Below are positions 1-8,257 of a stretch of 64,000 nt of DNA, in pieces. The stretch is from CADEEN01 sp040384625 (GTDB lineage Bacteria; Pseudomonadota; Gammaproteobacteria; Burkholderiales; Burkholderiaceae_C). A program made the position numbers and the translations under genes. Position 1 is the stretch's first letter. Every line of letters starts with the position of its first letter. The stretch lies in assembly GCA_040384625.1 (NCBI GenBank), contig JAZKIW010000108.1:3613-67612 (forward strand), given 5' to 3'. Under the pieces are notes generated by a model. That model saw only the letters and a program-made list of their open reading frames with translations, ran no database searches and was not told the DNA's origin.

Positions 1-199
1 CGTGCTCATGCACGAGCGACTCGTCGTCGGCCAAGTAGATGCAGAAGGTCTTGTCGTCGACAACGTAGGACTGCACCCACTGCACATGGCCGGCCAGCTT
101 GGACAGCGCCGCGTTGGAGGTGGCCGAGGCGTCTTTGAGTTGTGCGCCGTTCATGGCGCCGACGCCGGGGATGTTGCGTTCGATCATGTAGCGTTTCAT
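1..199 (-). CDS. DUF4242 domain protein (C-terminus cut off by window edge)
   Basis: The first 66 codons of a gene reading out of the left edge. The N-terminus MKRYMIERNIPGVGAM followed by WVQSYVVDDKTFCIYLA matches the opening of DUF4242 proteins, small ferredoxin-fold-like proteins of about 90 residues, some of which are annotated as nickel-binding; the function is not established. The start is the ATG at 199. It is the last visible gene of a minus-strand group that also contains a tandem DUF4242 protein at 1141-1755, so three copies of the domain lie within 1.8 kb. The missing end prevents any check of total length. Confidence 0.75.
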   Translation of the reverse strand, partial: MKRYMIERNIPGVGAMNGAQLKDASATSNAALSKLAGHVQWVQSYVVDDKTFCIYLADDESLVHEH

Positions 200-310
200 G
201 GTGTTGACTTTCGGAAGTGGAGGAAAAGTAGAGAGCCGCAGCGGCAAGGGAAAGCCTGGCGGTCGTGCTGCGGGAAAGGCGACCGCTCGGCCGGGACTGG
301 GAAGGACGCG

Positions 311-601
311 TCAGCAGCGCGCGCGCTGCGGGCTCCAGATATGCCAACGTGTGGCCTCGATGCGCCTGGCGACTTCGAGCGCGGCCGACGACAGTTCGCT
401 CGCGTCCAGGCCGATGTCGCGCAGCGTGTGCGCATCCAGGTGACTCAGCGAGCGCAATGTGCGCCTCGCAAGGCGCTCGCGGGCCAGGCGCTCGGCGCGG
501 TCGCGCAGCTGGCGCATGAGCGCATGCAGCCAGCCGGTCTGCGTGGCCGGGCGAAGTTCAGTGGCAGTGAACACGGGCGTTCCAATCATTGAAGAGTCCA
601 T
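311..601 (-). CDS. DUF1127 domain small basic protein
   Basis: A 96-residue Arg-rich protein. Residues 47-65 (RTLRSLSHLDAHTLRDIGL) are the DUF1127 (YjiS-like) signature, a short helix-turn element that in some alphaproteobacteria is linked to RNA turnover and phosphate or carbon metabolism; the role here is unknown. The ATG at 601 lies inside the end of the preceding secreted-protein gene (44 bp overlap) and has GGGAGC about ten bases upstream, which supports this start over the internal Met29. Translational coupling with the upstream gene is likely. Confidence 0.75.
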   Translation of the reverse strand: MDSSMIGTPVFTATELRPATQTGWLHALMRQLRDRAERLARERLARRTLRSLSHLDAHTLRDIGLDASELSSAALEVARRIEATRWHIWSPQRARC

Positions 602-1109
602 CGGGGTTGTGCTCCCACAGCCAGACGTGCAGCGTGTACAGCGGCGTGGTCAGGCCGTAGCGGTTGGGCACGCGCAGCAGGTGGAAGGGGTGGCCGAACA
701 GCGACGGCGGCTGCGCATGCAGCGCATCCCACACCGGCGCAGGTACCACGTACTCGAGCGCGGCGAGTTCCAGCTTGCCGCCCGCGGTCTGGCGGTAGAC
801 GAGCAACTCGGGCCGCAGCGGGTCGAGCACACCGTCGACGAGAGTGCCGTTGAGGTAGTGAACGCCCATGCCGCCTTGGCCGGGCTGCGCGACGCAGTCT
901 CCGGCGAGGTCGGGGAACTTGACGTAGTTGGCGGCGATGGCCGCGTTGACGTCGGTGAAGGGGGCCGTGGCCTTGCGCGCGTCAGCCAACAGCTTGTGCA
1001 GGTTGAAGTCGCTGGCGGGTACGTCGCCGTGAGCGCGCGGTGACGTGATGGCTGCGCAGGCCGCCAATGCGACGGCCAGCGACAGGGTGGAGCGGAGGAA
1101 GCGGTGCAT
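558..1109 (-). CDS. secreted hypothetical protein
   Basis: A 183-residue protein with a clear Sec signal peptide (MHRFLRSTLSLAVALAACAA, cleavage near residue 28 after AHG) and a globular remainder with two cysteines (C72, C182) that could form a disulfide. I do not recognise the family. AAGGA lies seven bases before the ATG. It sits between a tandem DUF4242 gene and a DUF1127 gene on the same strand with gaps under 35 bp or overlaps, so the group probably forms one transcript. Its location should be periplasmic or extracellular; no enzyme motif is visible. Confidence 0.7.
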   Translation of the reverse strand: MHRFLRSTLSLAVALAACAAITSPRAHGDVPASDFNLHKLLADARKATAPFTDVNAAIAANYVKFPDLAGDCVAQPGQGGMGVHYLNGTLVDGVLDPLRPELLVYRQTAGGKLELAALEYVVPAPVWDALHAQPPSLFGHPFHLLRVPNRYGLTTPLYTLHVWLWEHNPDGLFNDWNARVHCH

Positions 1110-1140
1110 GAAGAGGTCCTTAGGGTTGGGGGTGGAGAAG

Positions 1141-1755
1141 TCAGGCGGACAGAGCCTGATCGGGGGCGAGATGCAGAGGGTCGAGGTCTTCGCGGAAGAC
1201 GATGCGGCCGAACACGGGCGTGATCTCCTCGACCGGCAGACCGGCGCGCAACGCGTGCTCGCGCAGCGCGCCGGGATCGACCGCCTGGTACAGGCAGGCG
1301 GTCCCGAGGGCGTCGCCCTCGTCCTCGCGCAGCGCGTAGCTGCGCAGCCAGCTCACTTGGCGCGGCATGTCCTCGTCGGCGATGCGGCGCGCGGTGCTCA
1401 GGCGTTGAGCGAGCTGCGACGGGTCGCGGCCGACGCCGCGGCGCCACACCAGATAAACCTTCGTCGGTGCGAATGGGCGCCGCACGTGCGACGCCAGCAC
1501 CGCCTGGATGCCGTGCGCCGGCAACGCGGCCAGCACCGCGTGGCGGCGCAGGGCGTCGATGCCGTCGGCACGGAAGACGCAGGCCAGGCCGAAGCTGCCG
1601 TCGGCTTCTCGCAGGGCGTAGGAGTGCAGCCAGCGCGCATCGAGCGCCGTCGACGGTTCCTCGTCGAGTGTGCGCAGCCGCGTCAGCGCCGCTTGGAGTT
1701 CGGTGGCCGTGGTGGCGACGCCGCGGCGTCGGACGAGGTAGGTGTCGGTGGTCAT
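1141..1755 (-). CDS. tandem DUF4242 protein (two domain copies)
   Basis: A 204-residue protein made of two similar halves. Half one begins YLVRRRGVATTATELQAA and half two YLVWRRGVGRDPSQLAQRL; both continue with W-L-[HR]-S-Y-A-L-R-E and a closing acidic/hydrophobic strand. This is an internal duplication of the DUF4242 unit also seen singly at 1-199. The start is placed at the ATG at 1755, where the repeat begins; an upstream extension to 1938 is low-complexity and non-homologous to the repeats. No signal peptide is seen, so it is probably cytoplasmic. Function unknown; it heads the group ending at the left edge. Confidence 0.72.
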   Translation of the reverse strand: MTTDTYLVRRRGVATTATELQAALTRLRTLDEEPSTALDARWLHSYALREADGSFGLACVFRADGIDALRRHAVLAALPAHGIQAVLASHVRRPFAPTKVYLVWRRGVGRDPSQLAQRLSTARRIADEDMPRQVSWLRSYALREDEGDALGTACLYQAVDPGALREHALRAGLPVEEITPVFGRIVFREDLDPLHLAPDQALSA

Positions 1756-1973
1756 CGGAGGGCCTCGGGTGGGGCAGGAAGCAAGTGCATGAAGCGTAGG
1801 CAGCGGGGGCGGCGCCGTCCTTGCCGGCGCCTGATCAAACGCTGATGCTTTGCTGGACCGCGCGGCGCCGAAGCAGGGCGCGCCGCCAACCCCGACCATC
1901 GCGCCCCGAGGAACGCTCAAGGGACGCCCCCCGGGCAAAACTGCGCCTGCCCTTCGGACAGGAACGCACTGAC

Positions 1974-2621
1974 ATGAACCCCTTGAACCTTCTCGACCAG
2001 GCGCCGCTCGTGGTCTACATCCTGGCGCTGACCCTGACGCCCGGCCCGTCGGCGCTGCTCATCGCCGCGGCCGGCGCGCGCTTCGGCCTGGCCCGTTGCA
2101 CGCCGCATCTGGCCGGCGCGCTGCTCGGCTTCGAGCTGCAACTGCTCGCGGCGGCGCTCGGCACCGGTGCGGCGCTGCTGCGTCATCCCATGCTGCAGGC
2201 CGTGATGCAGCTCGCCAGCACGGCCTACCTGCTGTGGCTCGGCTGGCGCATGCTGGGCTCGCGCGCCGACGCCAGGGCGGCGCCGCCCGCGCCGCTGACT
2301 TGGCGCACTGCTGTGACGCTGCAGCTGGCCAATCCCAAACCCTGGCTGACGGCGGTTGCGAGCGCCGGACTCTTCCTGCCGGCTGCGGCGCCGGTGGTGA
2401 AGAAGGGCGTCTTCCTGCTCTGCGCCGGTGGAGCGGGTGTGCTGGGCCTGGCCGCGTGGGCGGTGGCCGGCATGGCCCTGCAGCGCTGGCTCGGCCAGCC
2501 GTCGCGCAAGATGGCGTTGAACCGGGCGATGGCCACCGCACTGGTCACGGCCGCGCTGTGGGGCCTGGTGGGCGCGACCGGTGCCGCCGGCGCCTTGCGC
2601 CCGGTGCTGGAACTGGCCTGA
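1974..2621 (+). CDS. LysE/RhtB family amino-acid exporter
   Basis: A 215-residue integral membrane protein with about six hydrophobic segments. The family hallmark TLTPGPSALLIAAAGARFG lies at residues 19-37, and LQLANPKPWLTAV near residue 115 is the second conserved Asn-Pro-Lys element. LysE/RhtB proteins export amino acids or analogues across the inner membrane; substrate cannot be read from sequence. The ATG at 1974 is chosen because the family starts just before the first helix and GGACAGGAACG lies just upstream. The 218-bp gap before it shows no clear regulatory element. Confidence 0.85.
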   Translation: MNPLNLLDQAPLVVYILALTLTPGPSALLIAAAGARFGLARCTPHLAGALLGFELQLLAAALGTGAALLRHPMLQAVMQLASTAYLLWLGWRMLGSRADARAAPPAPLTWRTAVTLQLANPKPWLTAVASAGLFLPAAAPVVKKGVFLLCAGGAGVLGLAAWAVAGMALQRWLGQPSRKMALNRAMATALVTAALWGLVGATGAAGALRPVLELA

Positions 2622-2644
2622 AACGCGGAACTCGCGCGGGCCGC

Positions 2645-3865
2645 TTACGCCGACGCGGACTCCGTGCCTCGCCGGCGCAGCGTGATGTACAGGCCCGGCA
2701 CAGGTTTCGTCTGCTCATGCCGGATCGGCGCTTGGCGCAGATCGGCAACGTCCAGCCCACACGCCGCCGCGAGTCGCCGCACACAGACCTCCGAGTGGGC
2801 GTAGCGCAGGCTCGACAACAGCTGCAGGTCTGCGCCGTTCGATGGCAGTTCCACCGTGAAGGCGAACAGGCCATCCGGCTCGAGGATGCGTGCCACGTCG
2901 CGGAACACATGGGAGGGCTCGCCGACGTAGATCAGCACGTCGGCCGCCACCACCAGGTCCGCGCGGTGCGGTGTGCTGGACAGGTATTCGCCGAGGTCGG
3001 CATGCACGAGCTCGCGGTAGAGGCCGAGCTTGGCGGCCTGCCCCAGCATTGCGCTCGAGAGGTCAACGCCGACGATGAGGTCGCTGACAGGGTGCAGCAG
3101 CGGGGCGCACAAGCCGGTGCCGCAGCCGAGGTCGAGCACTCTGCGAAAGCGCCGACCCGAGTTGAGCAGCGGACGAAGCAGGACCTCGTGGCCGCGGTAG
3201 CCCAGCTGTTCGACCAGGTGCCCTTGAAAGTCCGCCGCGTAGTCGTCGAACAGCGCTTCCACGTACTGCCGCGGCGCGGCGGCGGGCGGCGTCAACCCGC
3301 CGCGCACCGAGGCGAGGTAGTAGGCGTGCAGTTCCGGGTCCGCGCCCATGGCCATCGCTCTTTCGAAGCTCTGCGCTGCGGTGTCGAGCTCGCCCATTTC
3401 CCGCAGCAGGCCGCCGCGCACGCTCCAGGCCACCGCGAAGGCCGGATCGAGCGCCAACGCGCGGTCGAAAGCCTTCAGTGCCTCGACCTGGCGCGCCAAT
3501 CGCGTCGCACATTGGCCCAGGCTGAACCACAGTGCTGCAGACCGGTCCGAAAGCTCGAGCGCCTTCTTCAGCGCATCGATCGCTTGCGCCCAGTCGCCGT
3601 GCGCTTCGTGGGCCAGCCCGAGGGTGGCCCAGGCTTCGCCGAACTGGGGCTCGGCGGCCGTAGCTTCCAGCAGGTAGGCCACCGACGCGTGCGACTGCCC
3701 GAGGCGGAACAGCGTGATGCCCAGGTTGCCCAGCACCGAAGGTCGCCCGGGTGTCAGCGCAAGGCAGCGCTCGAAGCAGGCGCGTGCCTGCGTCAGCCGG
3801 CCCGCCTCGAAGTGGTCGATGCCTTCGAAGAAGATCTCGCGCGACTGTTCCTGCTCTGCCGTCAT
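2645..3865 (-). CDS. TPR-repeat SAM-dependent methyltransferase
   Basis: A 406-residue protein. Residues 1-180 are tetratricopeptide repeats (for example FFEGIDHFEAGRLTQARACF and AWATLGLAHEAHGDWAQAID). Residues 200-406 are a class I methyltransferase, with motif I VLDLGCGTGL at 243-252 and a later acidic VGVDLSSAML strand. Such fusions are common in betaproteobacteria and are thought to methylate small molecules or proteins recruited by the TPR part; the target is unknown. The ATG at 3865 is used because the TPR starts there; the reading frame is open further upstream without homology. It is divergent from the Bug receptor gene at 3942. Confidence 0.82.
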   Translation of the reverse strand: MTAEQEQSREIFFEGIDHFEAGRLTQARACFERCLALTPGRPSVLGNLGITLFRLGQSHASVAYLLEATAAEPQFGEAWATLGLAHEAHGDWAQAIDALKKALELSDRSAALWFSLGQCATRLARQVEALKAFDRALALDPAFAVAWSVRGGLLREMGELDTAAQSFERAMAMGADPELHAYYLASVRGGLTPPAAAPRQYVEALFDDYAADFQGHLVEQLGYRGHEVLLRPLLNSGRRFRRVLDLGCGTGLCAPLLHPVSDLIVGVDLSSAMLGQAAKLGLYRELVHADLGEYLSSTPHRADLVVAADVLIYVGEPSHVFRDVARILEPDGLFAFTVELPSNGADLQLLSSLRYAHSEVCVRRLAAACGLDVADLRQAPIRHEQTKPVPGLYITLRRRGTESASA

Positions 3866-3941
3866 GGGCTGATTGTCTCGGTTCCGCTTGACGCGACAAT
3901 CGCCCCTTTCCCAGACCCACCACAACGAAGGAGACCTTGCC

Positions 3942-4925
3942 GTGCCGTCCATGCTGAACCGTCGCTCGACCCTCACCGCCGCCGCGCTGGCCGCTGCGTT
4001 CGCCGTTGCCGGGCCCGCATGGGCTCAGGCCTGGCCGAACAAGCCGATCCGTGCCGTGGTGCCGTTCGCCGCCGGCAGCGCCACCGACCAGATCGGCCGC
4101 GCCTTCGCCGAGAAGATCCAGGCCACGCTCGGCCAGCCGGTGGTGGTGGACAACAAGCCGGGCGCCAACGGCATGCTCGGCGCCGACATCGTGGCCAAGG
4201 CGCCGGCCGACGGCTACACGATCCTGATCGGCACCAACAGCACCAACGCGGCGCTGAAGTTCCTGATGAAGAAGCTGCCCTATGACCAGGACAAGGACTT
4301 CGTGCCCGTGGCCTACATCGGCTCGGTGCCACTGATGGTGGCGGTCAACAACGACGTGCCGGCGAAGACGCTGAAGGAACTGGTCGATCTGTCGAAGGCC
4401 AAGCCGGGCGAGACCAGCGTGGCCTACGCCAGCACCTCGCAGCAGGTGTCGTCCGAAATGCTGGCCAGCATGGCCGGCGTCAAGTTCAACATGGTGCCGT
4501 ATAAGGCTGGCCCGGCGGCGATGACCGACCTGATCGGCGGCCAGGTGATGGTGTTCACCGCCGACTTCGCGGTGACGGTGCCGCAGTACAAGGCCGGCAA
4601 GATCCGCGGCTTGGCGGTCACCTCCACCAAGCGCGCAGCCGCCGTGCCCGACCTGCCGACGGTGAACGAGGCGCTCGGCATCAAGGACTACGAGTTGATC
4701 GCCTACTTCGCGGTCTTCGCACCGGCCGGCACGCCGCCCGACGTGATCGCCAAGCTCAACCAGGCCGTCAACGCGGCGGCCTCGAGCAAGGACATCCAGG
4801 ACAAGTTCTCCAACAACGGCTTCTCGGTGGAGCCGGGCACGCCCGACGACCTGGCGCGCCGCAACCGCGCCGAGACCGTCAAGTGGGAGAAGGCGATCCG
4901 CGACGCGAAGATCGAGGCGCAGTGA
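3942..4925 (+). CDS. Bug-type tripartite tricarboxylate transporter receptor (1 of 3)
   Basis: A 327-residue periplasmic solute-binding protein of the Bug/TctC family: signal peptide ending near AWAQA, then WPNKPIRAVVPFAAGSATDQ (the ligand-binding loop with the G-[GS]-x-[TS]-D signature) and PVVVDNKPGANGMLGAD. These proteins bind carboxylates for TctAB-type carriers or for signalling. GAAGGAG at 3927-3933 sits eight bases before a GTG at 3942 but 17 bases before the ATG at 3951, so the GTG start is preferred. No TctA or TctB gene is nearby; it stands alone between divergent and convergent neighbours. Confidence 0.88.
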   Translation: MPSMLNRRSTLTAAALAAAFAVAGPAWAQAWPNKPIRAVVPFAAGSATDQIGRAFAEKIQATLGQPVVVDNKPGANGMLGADIVAKAPADGYTILIGTNSTNAALKFLMKKLPYDQDKDFVPVAYIGSVPLMVAVNNDVPAKTLKELVDLSKAKPGETSVAYASTSQQVSSEMLASMAGVKFNMVPYKAGPAAMTDLIGGQVMVFTADFAVTVPQYKAGKIRGLAVTSTKRAAAVPDLPTVNEALGIKDYELIAYFAVFAPAGTPPDVIAKLNQAVNAAASSKDIQDKFSNNGFSVEPGTPDDLARRNRAETVKWEKAIRDAKIEAQ

Positions 4926-4926
4926 C

Positions 4927-5676
4927 TCAGCCGGCCTGGCTGGCGAGCCAGGCTTCGAGCGTGATGCGACCGATACGCGCCTGCGGCCCGGCGGTCAATG
5001 AGCGCTCAGACAGGCGCGCGCCAAAGTAGGGCGCTTCCGCGTCGGTGATCACCTCGCGCGGGTCATTGCGCGCGTGCAGCACGCCACGGATCAGTTCGTC
5101 GAGCGGCAGCGCCTGCTGACCGCCCACCTCGCAAGTTCCGTTCAGCGGCGCCTGGGTCGCCACGTCGGCCAGGGCCGCCGCCACGTCGGCCGCAGCCACC
5201 GGTTGCAGGAGTGCCGACGACAGGTGCACCGCCAGGCCCTGCGTGCCGGCCTGCGCGATCGACTTCATGAACTCGAAGAATTGCGTCGCGCGCACGATGG
5301 TGTAGGGCACAGGGCCGGCCTGGATCAGCGACTCCTGCGCCACCTTGGCGCGCAGGTAGCCGCTGGCGGGCAGCCGCTCGGCGCCGACGACCGACAGAGC
5401 TACGTGGTGGCGCACACCGGCCTCCGCCTCGGCCTTCAGCAGGTTGCGCGTGGAGGCTTTGAAGAAGCTCATCACCGCCTCGTCGCCGAATGAGGGCGAA
5501 TTGGTGACATCGACGACCACGTCCGCGCCGTGCAGGGCCTGGGCCAGGCCAAGCCCGCTGACAGAGTCGACGCCGGTCGACGGCGACGCGGGCGTGACGC
5601 CGTGGCCGGCCTGCCGCAGCAGCGCCGCCAGCTGCTTGCCGATGAGGCCGCTGCCGCCGATGATCACGATGTTCAT
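4927..5676 (-). CDS. NAD(P)-binding NmrA/SDR-like protein
   Basis: A 249-residue Rossmann-fold protein. MNIVIIGGSGLIG gives the dinucleotide-binding GxxGxxG at residues 7-12 and YLRAKVAQESLI carries the Tyr/Lys pair of atypical short-chain dehydrogenases (NmrA/complex I NDUFA9-like group). Such proteins act as redox sensors or reductases. The gene follows the SigJ-type sigma gene on the same strand with a 25-bp gap, a recurrent pairing in proteobacteria, so it is probably part of the sigma factor's regulon. CTCGAGGAC lies upstream of the ATG at 5676. The true substrate is unknown. Confidence 0.8.
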   Translation of the reverse strand: MNIVIIGGSGLIGKQLAALLRQAGHGVTPASPSTGVDSVSGLGLAQALHGADVVVDVTNSPSFGDEAVMSFFKASTRNLLKAEAEAGVRHHVALSVVGAERLPASGYLRAKVAQESLIQAGPVPYTIVRATQFFEFMKSIAQAGTQGLAVHLSSALLQPVAAADVAAALADVATQAPLNGTCEVGGQQALPLDELIRGVLHARNDPREVITDAEAPYFGARLSERSLTAGPQARIGRITLEAWLASQAG

Positions 5677-5701
5677 GAGATGTCCTCGAGTGGTTGGGGG
5701 T

Positions 5702-6604
5702 TCACTCAAGACGATCGGGATGGGTCGCTTGTGACAGTGCTGTCAGGATGCGCGCCAGCTTGTCCGGGTTGCGCTGGGCGTGGATCCGCACGATGTGCTC
5801 GCCGTCGGTCTCGAACGACTGCGCCGACTCCAGCACGCCGTCAATGAAGCGCAGCAGGCCCCACTGGCCGTTTAGCAGCACGGGCTCGAAGCGCACCGCG
5901 TCGCCGTGCTTGAGCTTGGTCGCAAGGTAGAGCTGCGCGATGCGCTGCGCGCCCTGCAGCGGCACACCGAAGCTGGGCACCTTGCCGCCGCCGTCGCCGA
6001 TCAGCTGCGCGTCCTCGGCCAGCATCAACTTCAAGGCAGCGAACTCGCCGCGCACGGCGGCGTCGGCAAAGCTGCGCAACAGTCGCAATTGCGCTTCGCG
6101 CGGCACGCTGTAGCGCGGCCGCGCGTCCTTCAGCTGCGCCTTGGCGCGGTGCACCAGCTGACGGCAGGCGGCCTCGCTCTTGCCGAGCGCCTGGGCCACC
6201 TCGTCGTAGTCGGCGTCGAACACCTCGCGCAGCAGGAAGGCCGCGCGTGCTTCGGGCGCCAGGCGTTCCAAGAGCGCGAGGAAGGCGAAGGACACGTCGT
6301 CGGCGCGTTCGACCATCTGCTCCGGCGTCGCCTGCGAGTCCGACATCACCGGCTCCGGCAGCCAGGTGCCGACGTAGTGCTCGCGCTGCACCTTGGCGCT
6401 GCGCAGTCGGTCGATCGCCAGGCGAGTGGTGACCGACACCAGCCAGGCCTCGCTGTTGTCCACCTGCGCCTTGTCGGCCTCGTGCCAGCGCAGCCAGGCG
6501 TCCTGCACGACTTCTTCGGCCTCGGCCGAGGAGCCAAGCATCCGGTAGCCGATGGCCTGCAGGCGGGGGCGCAGGCGCTGGAAAGGTCCGAGGTCTTCGT
6601 TCAT
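5702..6604 (-). CDS. ECF sigma factor, SigJ family
   Basis: A 300-residue extracytoplasmic-function sigma factor. Residues about 7-80 hold region 2 (RLQAIGYRMLGSSAEAEEVV, DAWLRW) and residues about 110-165 region 4 (LLREVFDADYDEVAQALGKS). The final 120 residues form a SnoaL-like (NTF2 fold) extension that, in the SigJ group, replaces a separate anti-sigma factor. The start at 6604 matches the family; upstream codons are open but unrelated. It is followed at 25 bp by an NmrA-like gene, its probable target and partner. The signal sensed is unknown. Confidence 0.85.
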   Translation of the reverse strand: MNEDLGPFQRLRPRLQAIGYRMLGSSAEAEEVVQDAWLRWHEADKAQVDNSEAWLVSVTTRLAIDRLRSAKVQREHYVGTWLPEPVMSDSQATPEQMVERADDVSFAFLALLERLAPEARAAFLLREVFDADYDEVAQALGKSEAACRQLVHRAKAQLKDARPRYSVPREAQLRLLRSFADAAVRGEFAALKLMLAEDAQLIGDGGGKVPSFGVPLQGAQRIAQLYLATKLKHGDAVRFEPVLLNGQWGLLRFIDGVLESAQSFETDGEHIVRIHAQRNPDKLARILTALSQATHPDRLE

Positions 6605-6669
6605 GAGCACCAGACGTTCGAGGTCACCGGTTTGTGACCCCGCGCGCTGCGCGACCCGTCGCGGCTCGG

Positions 6670-7659
6670 TCAGCGCCCCCAGCGCAGCGCCGCCGTGTGC
6701 ACGGGCGCGTCCCACAGCGCGAGGGCAGCGTCGTCGAGCGCGCTGACGGTGATCGAGCAGCCCGCCATCTCCAGCGAGGTGACGAAGGGCCCGGTCAGGT
6801 GGCGCACGACCTTGATGCCGGCGCTGGCCAGCACCTTGTGCGCCGCGTGGACCATCAGGTACAGCTCGAGCAGCGGTGTGCTGCCGAAGCCGTTGACGAG
6901 CAGGAGCACCTCGCGGCCGGGCTTGAGCGACAGGTCCTTCAGGATCGCGCCGGTCAACTCAGCGGCGATGTCGTCGGCCGAGCCGAGCCTCACGCGGCGC
7001 CGGCCGGGCTCCCCGTGAATGCCGACGCCCATCTCCATCTCGTCGGCACCGATCTGGAAGGTCGGCTTGCCGGCGGCCGGCACCGTGCACGAGGTCAAGG
7101 CCACGCCCATCGACGCGGTGGCGCCGTTGACTGCGTCGCCCAGCGTCTTGAGTGCCGCCAGTTTGTCGCCGCGCTCGGCCGCGGCGCCGACGATCTTCTC
7201 GACGATCAGGGTTCCGGCCACGCCGCGCCGCCCGGTGGTGTAGGTCGAGTTCTCGACCGCGACGTCGTCGTTGACGATCACGGTTGCGTTCTCGCGATCC
7301 AGCATCTCGGCGGCCATCTGAAAGTTCATCATGTCGCCGCTGTAGTTCTTGACGATGAACAGCACCCCTGCGCCGCCGTCGACCGCCTGCGCCGCGGCCA
7401 GCATCTGGTTCGGTGTCGGCGAAGTGAAGACCTGGCCTGGACAGGCCGCGTCGAGCATGCCGTGGCCGACGAAGCCGGCGTGCAGGGGTTCGTGGCCCGA
7501 GCCGCCGCCCGAGATCAGCGCCACCTTGCCGGGTTTGACGTCCCGACGGCGCACGAAGTGGCGTTCGGCGCCGAGGGTGACGATGTCGGCATGCGCAGTG
7601 GCAAACCCGTCCAAGCTCTCGGACAGAACGCTGTCGACGTCGTTGATGAGTTTCTTCAT
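6670..7659 (-). CDS. dhaK: dihydroxyacetone kinase subunit DhaK
   Basis: A 329-residue DhaK subunit that binds the ketose substrate covalently as a hemiaminal. The key residues are all present: GGGSGHEP places His56, NYSGDM places Asp109 (same numbers as E. coli DhaK), and GVGIHGEPG carries the substrate-binding histidine at 215. It lies 10 bp after dhaL and is the last gene of the operon starting with a LacI-type regulator. AAGGAGA precedes the ATG closely. Because an ABC sugar importer shares the operon, the real substrate may be dihydroxyacetone or a related ketose such as an erythrulose; sequence alone does not decide. Confidence 0.92.
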   Translation of the reverse strand: MKKLINDVDSVLSESLDGFATAHADIVTLGAERHFVRRRDVKPGKVALISGGGSGHEPLHAGFVGHGMLDAACPGQVFTSPTPNQMLAAAQAVDGGAGVLFIVKNYSGDMMNFQMAAEMLDRENATVIVNDDVAVENSTYTTGRRGVAGTLIVEKIVGAAAERGDKLAALKTLGDAVNGATASMGVALTSCTVPAAGKPTFQIGADEMEMGVGIHGEPGRRRVRLGSADDIAAELTGAILKDLSLKPGREVLLLVNGFGSTPLLELYLMVHAAHKVLASAGIKVVRHLTGPFVTSLEMAGCSITVSALDDAALALWDAPVHTAALRWGR

Positions 7660-7669
7660 CTTGTCTCCT

Positions 7670-8257
7670 TCAAATCGTGTCGCAGACAGCGTCGATGATC
7701 AATGCCATCGAGCGCGAGCCGGGGTCGACATGGCCGAGCGCGCGGTCGCCGAGGAAGGACGCGCGGCCCTTGATCGCAGCCATCTGCGCCGTCGCCGCAG
7801 CGCTGTCGTGGGCGCACTGGCGCACGCGCGCGACCAGGTCGTCCCCGCCCGCGGCCAGGACCTTCTGTACCGGATCGAGCACGTCGAGCAGGGTCTTCTG
7901 GCCCACTTCGACCTTGCCAAGGCGGCTCAGCGCCGCGATGCCGGCCGCCAACGCACGGGCCACGTCTGCCGCCTGCGGCGCGGGCGGCAGCTCCTTGCCC
8001 AGCGTCACCATCAGGGTGCCGAAGACCGGGCCCGACGAGCCGCCGACGGTCGACATGCAGGTCATCCCCATCGTTTTCAGCGCCTCGTTCAGCGACATGC
8101 CCGTCAGCTCGCCGAGTTTGGCCTGGATGGCTTGCGCCCCACGCTTCATGTTCAGGCCGTGGTCGCCATCGCCGATCGCCGCGTCGAGGTCGGTCAGTTC
8201 CTCGACGTGGTCGACCAGCACCTGGGTGCAGGCCTGGATGGTGTGCTTCAGGTTCAT
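7670..8257 (-). CDS. dhaL: dihydroxyacetone kinase subunit DhaL
   Basis: A 195-residue nucleotide-binding subunit. The Mg-ADP/ATP cluster LDAAIGDGDHGLNMKRG supplies the three conserved aspartates (D25, D30, D32). In PTS-type systems DhaL-ADP is rephosphorylated by DhaM; in fused kinases the equivalent domain uses ATP directly. No DhaM or other PTS gene is in the window, so an ATP-dependent two-subunit kinase is possible. The ATG at 8257 overlaps the stop of the upstream ATPase gene by ATGA, which fixes the start and shows tight coupling to the transporter. Confidence 0.92.
   Translation of the reverse strand: MNLKHTIQACTQVLVDHVEELTDLDAAIGDGDHGLNMKRGAQAIQAKLGELTGMSLNEALKTMGMTCMSTVGGSSGPVFGTLMVTLGKELPPAPQAADVARALAAGIAALSRLGKVEVGQKTLLDVLDPVQKVLAAGGDDLVARVRQCAHDSAAATAQMAAIKGRASFLGDRALGHVDPGSRSMALIIDAVCDTI

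Noticed and set aside
1756..1973. Possible regulatory content of the largest spacer upstream of the LysE gene
   Set aside because: I looked for -35/-10 pairs and inverted repeats on both strands and found nothing better than chance GC-rich stems.
2096..4285. A 729-codon open frame on the plus strand
   Set aside because: It runs antisense to the TPR-methyltransferase and through the LysE and Bug genes in another frame; its composition is Arg/Ala/Gly-rich GC shadow and it contains no recognisable motif.
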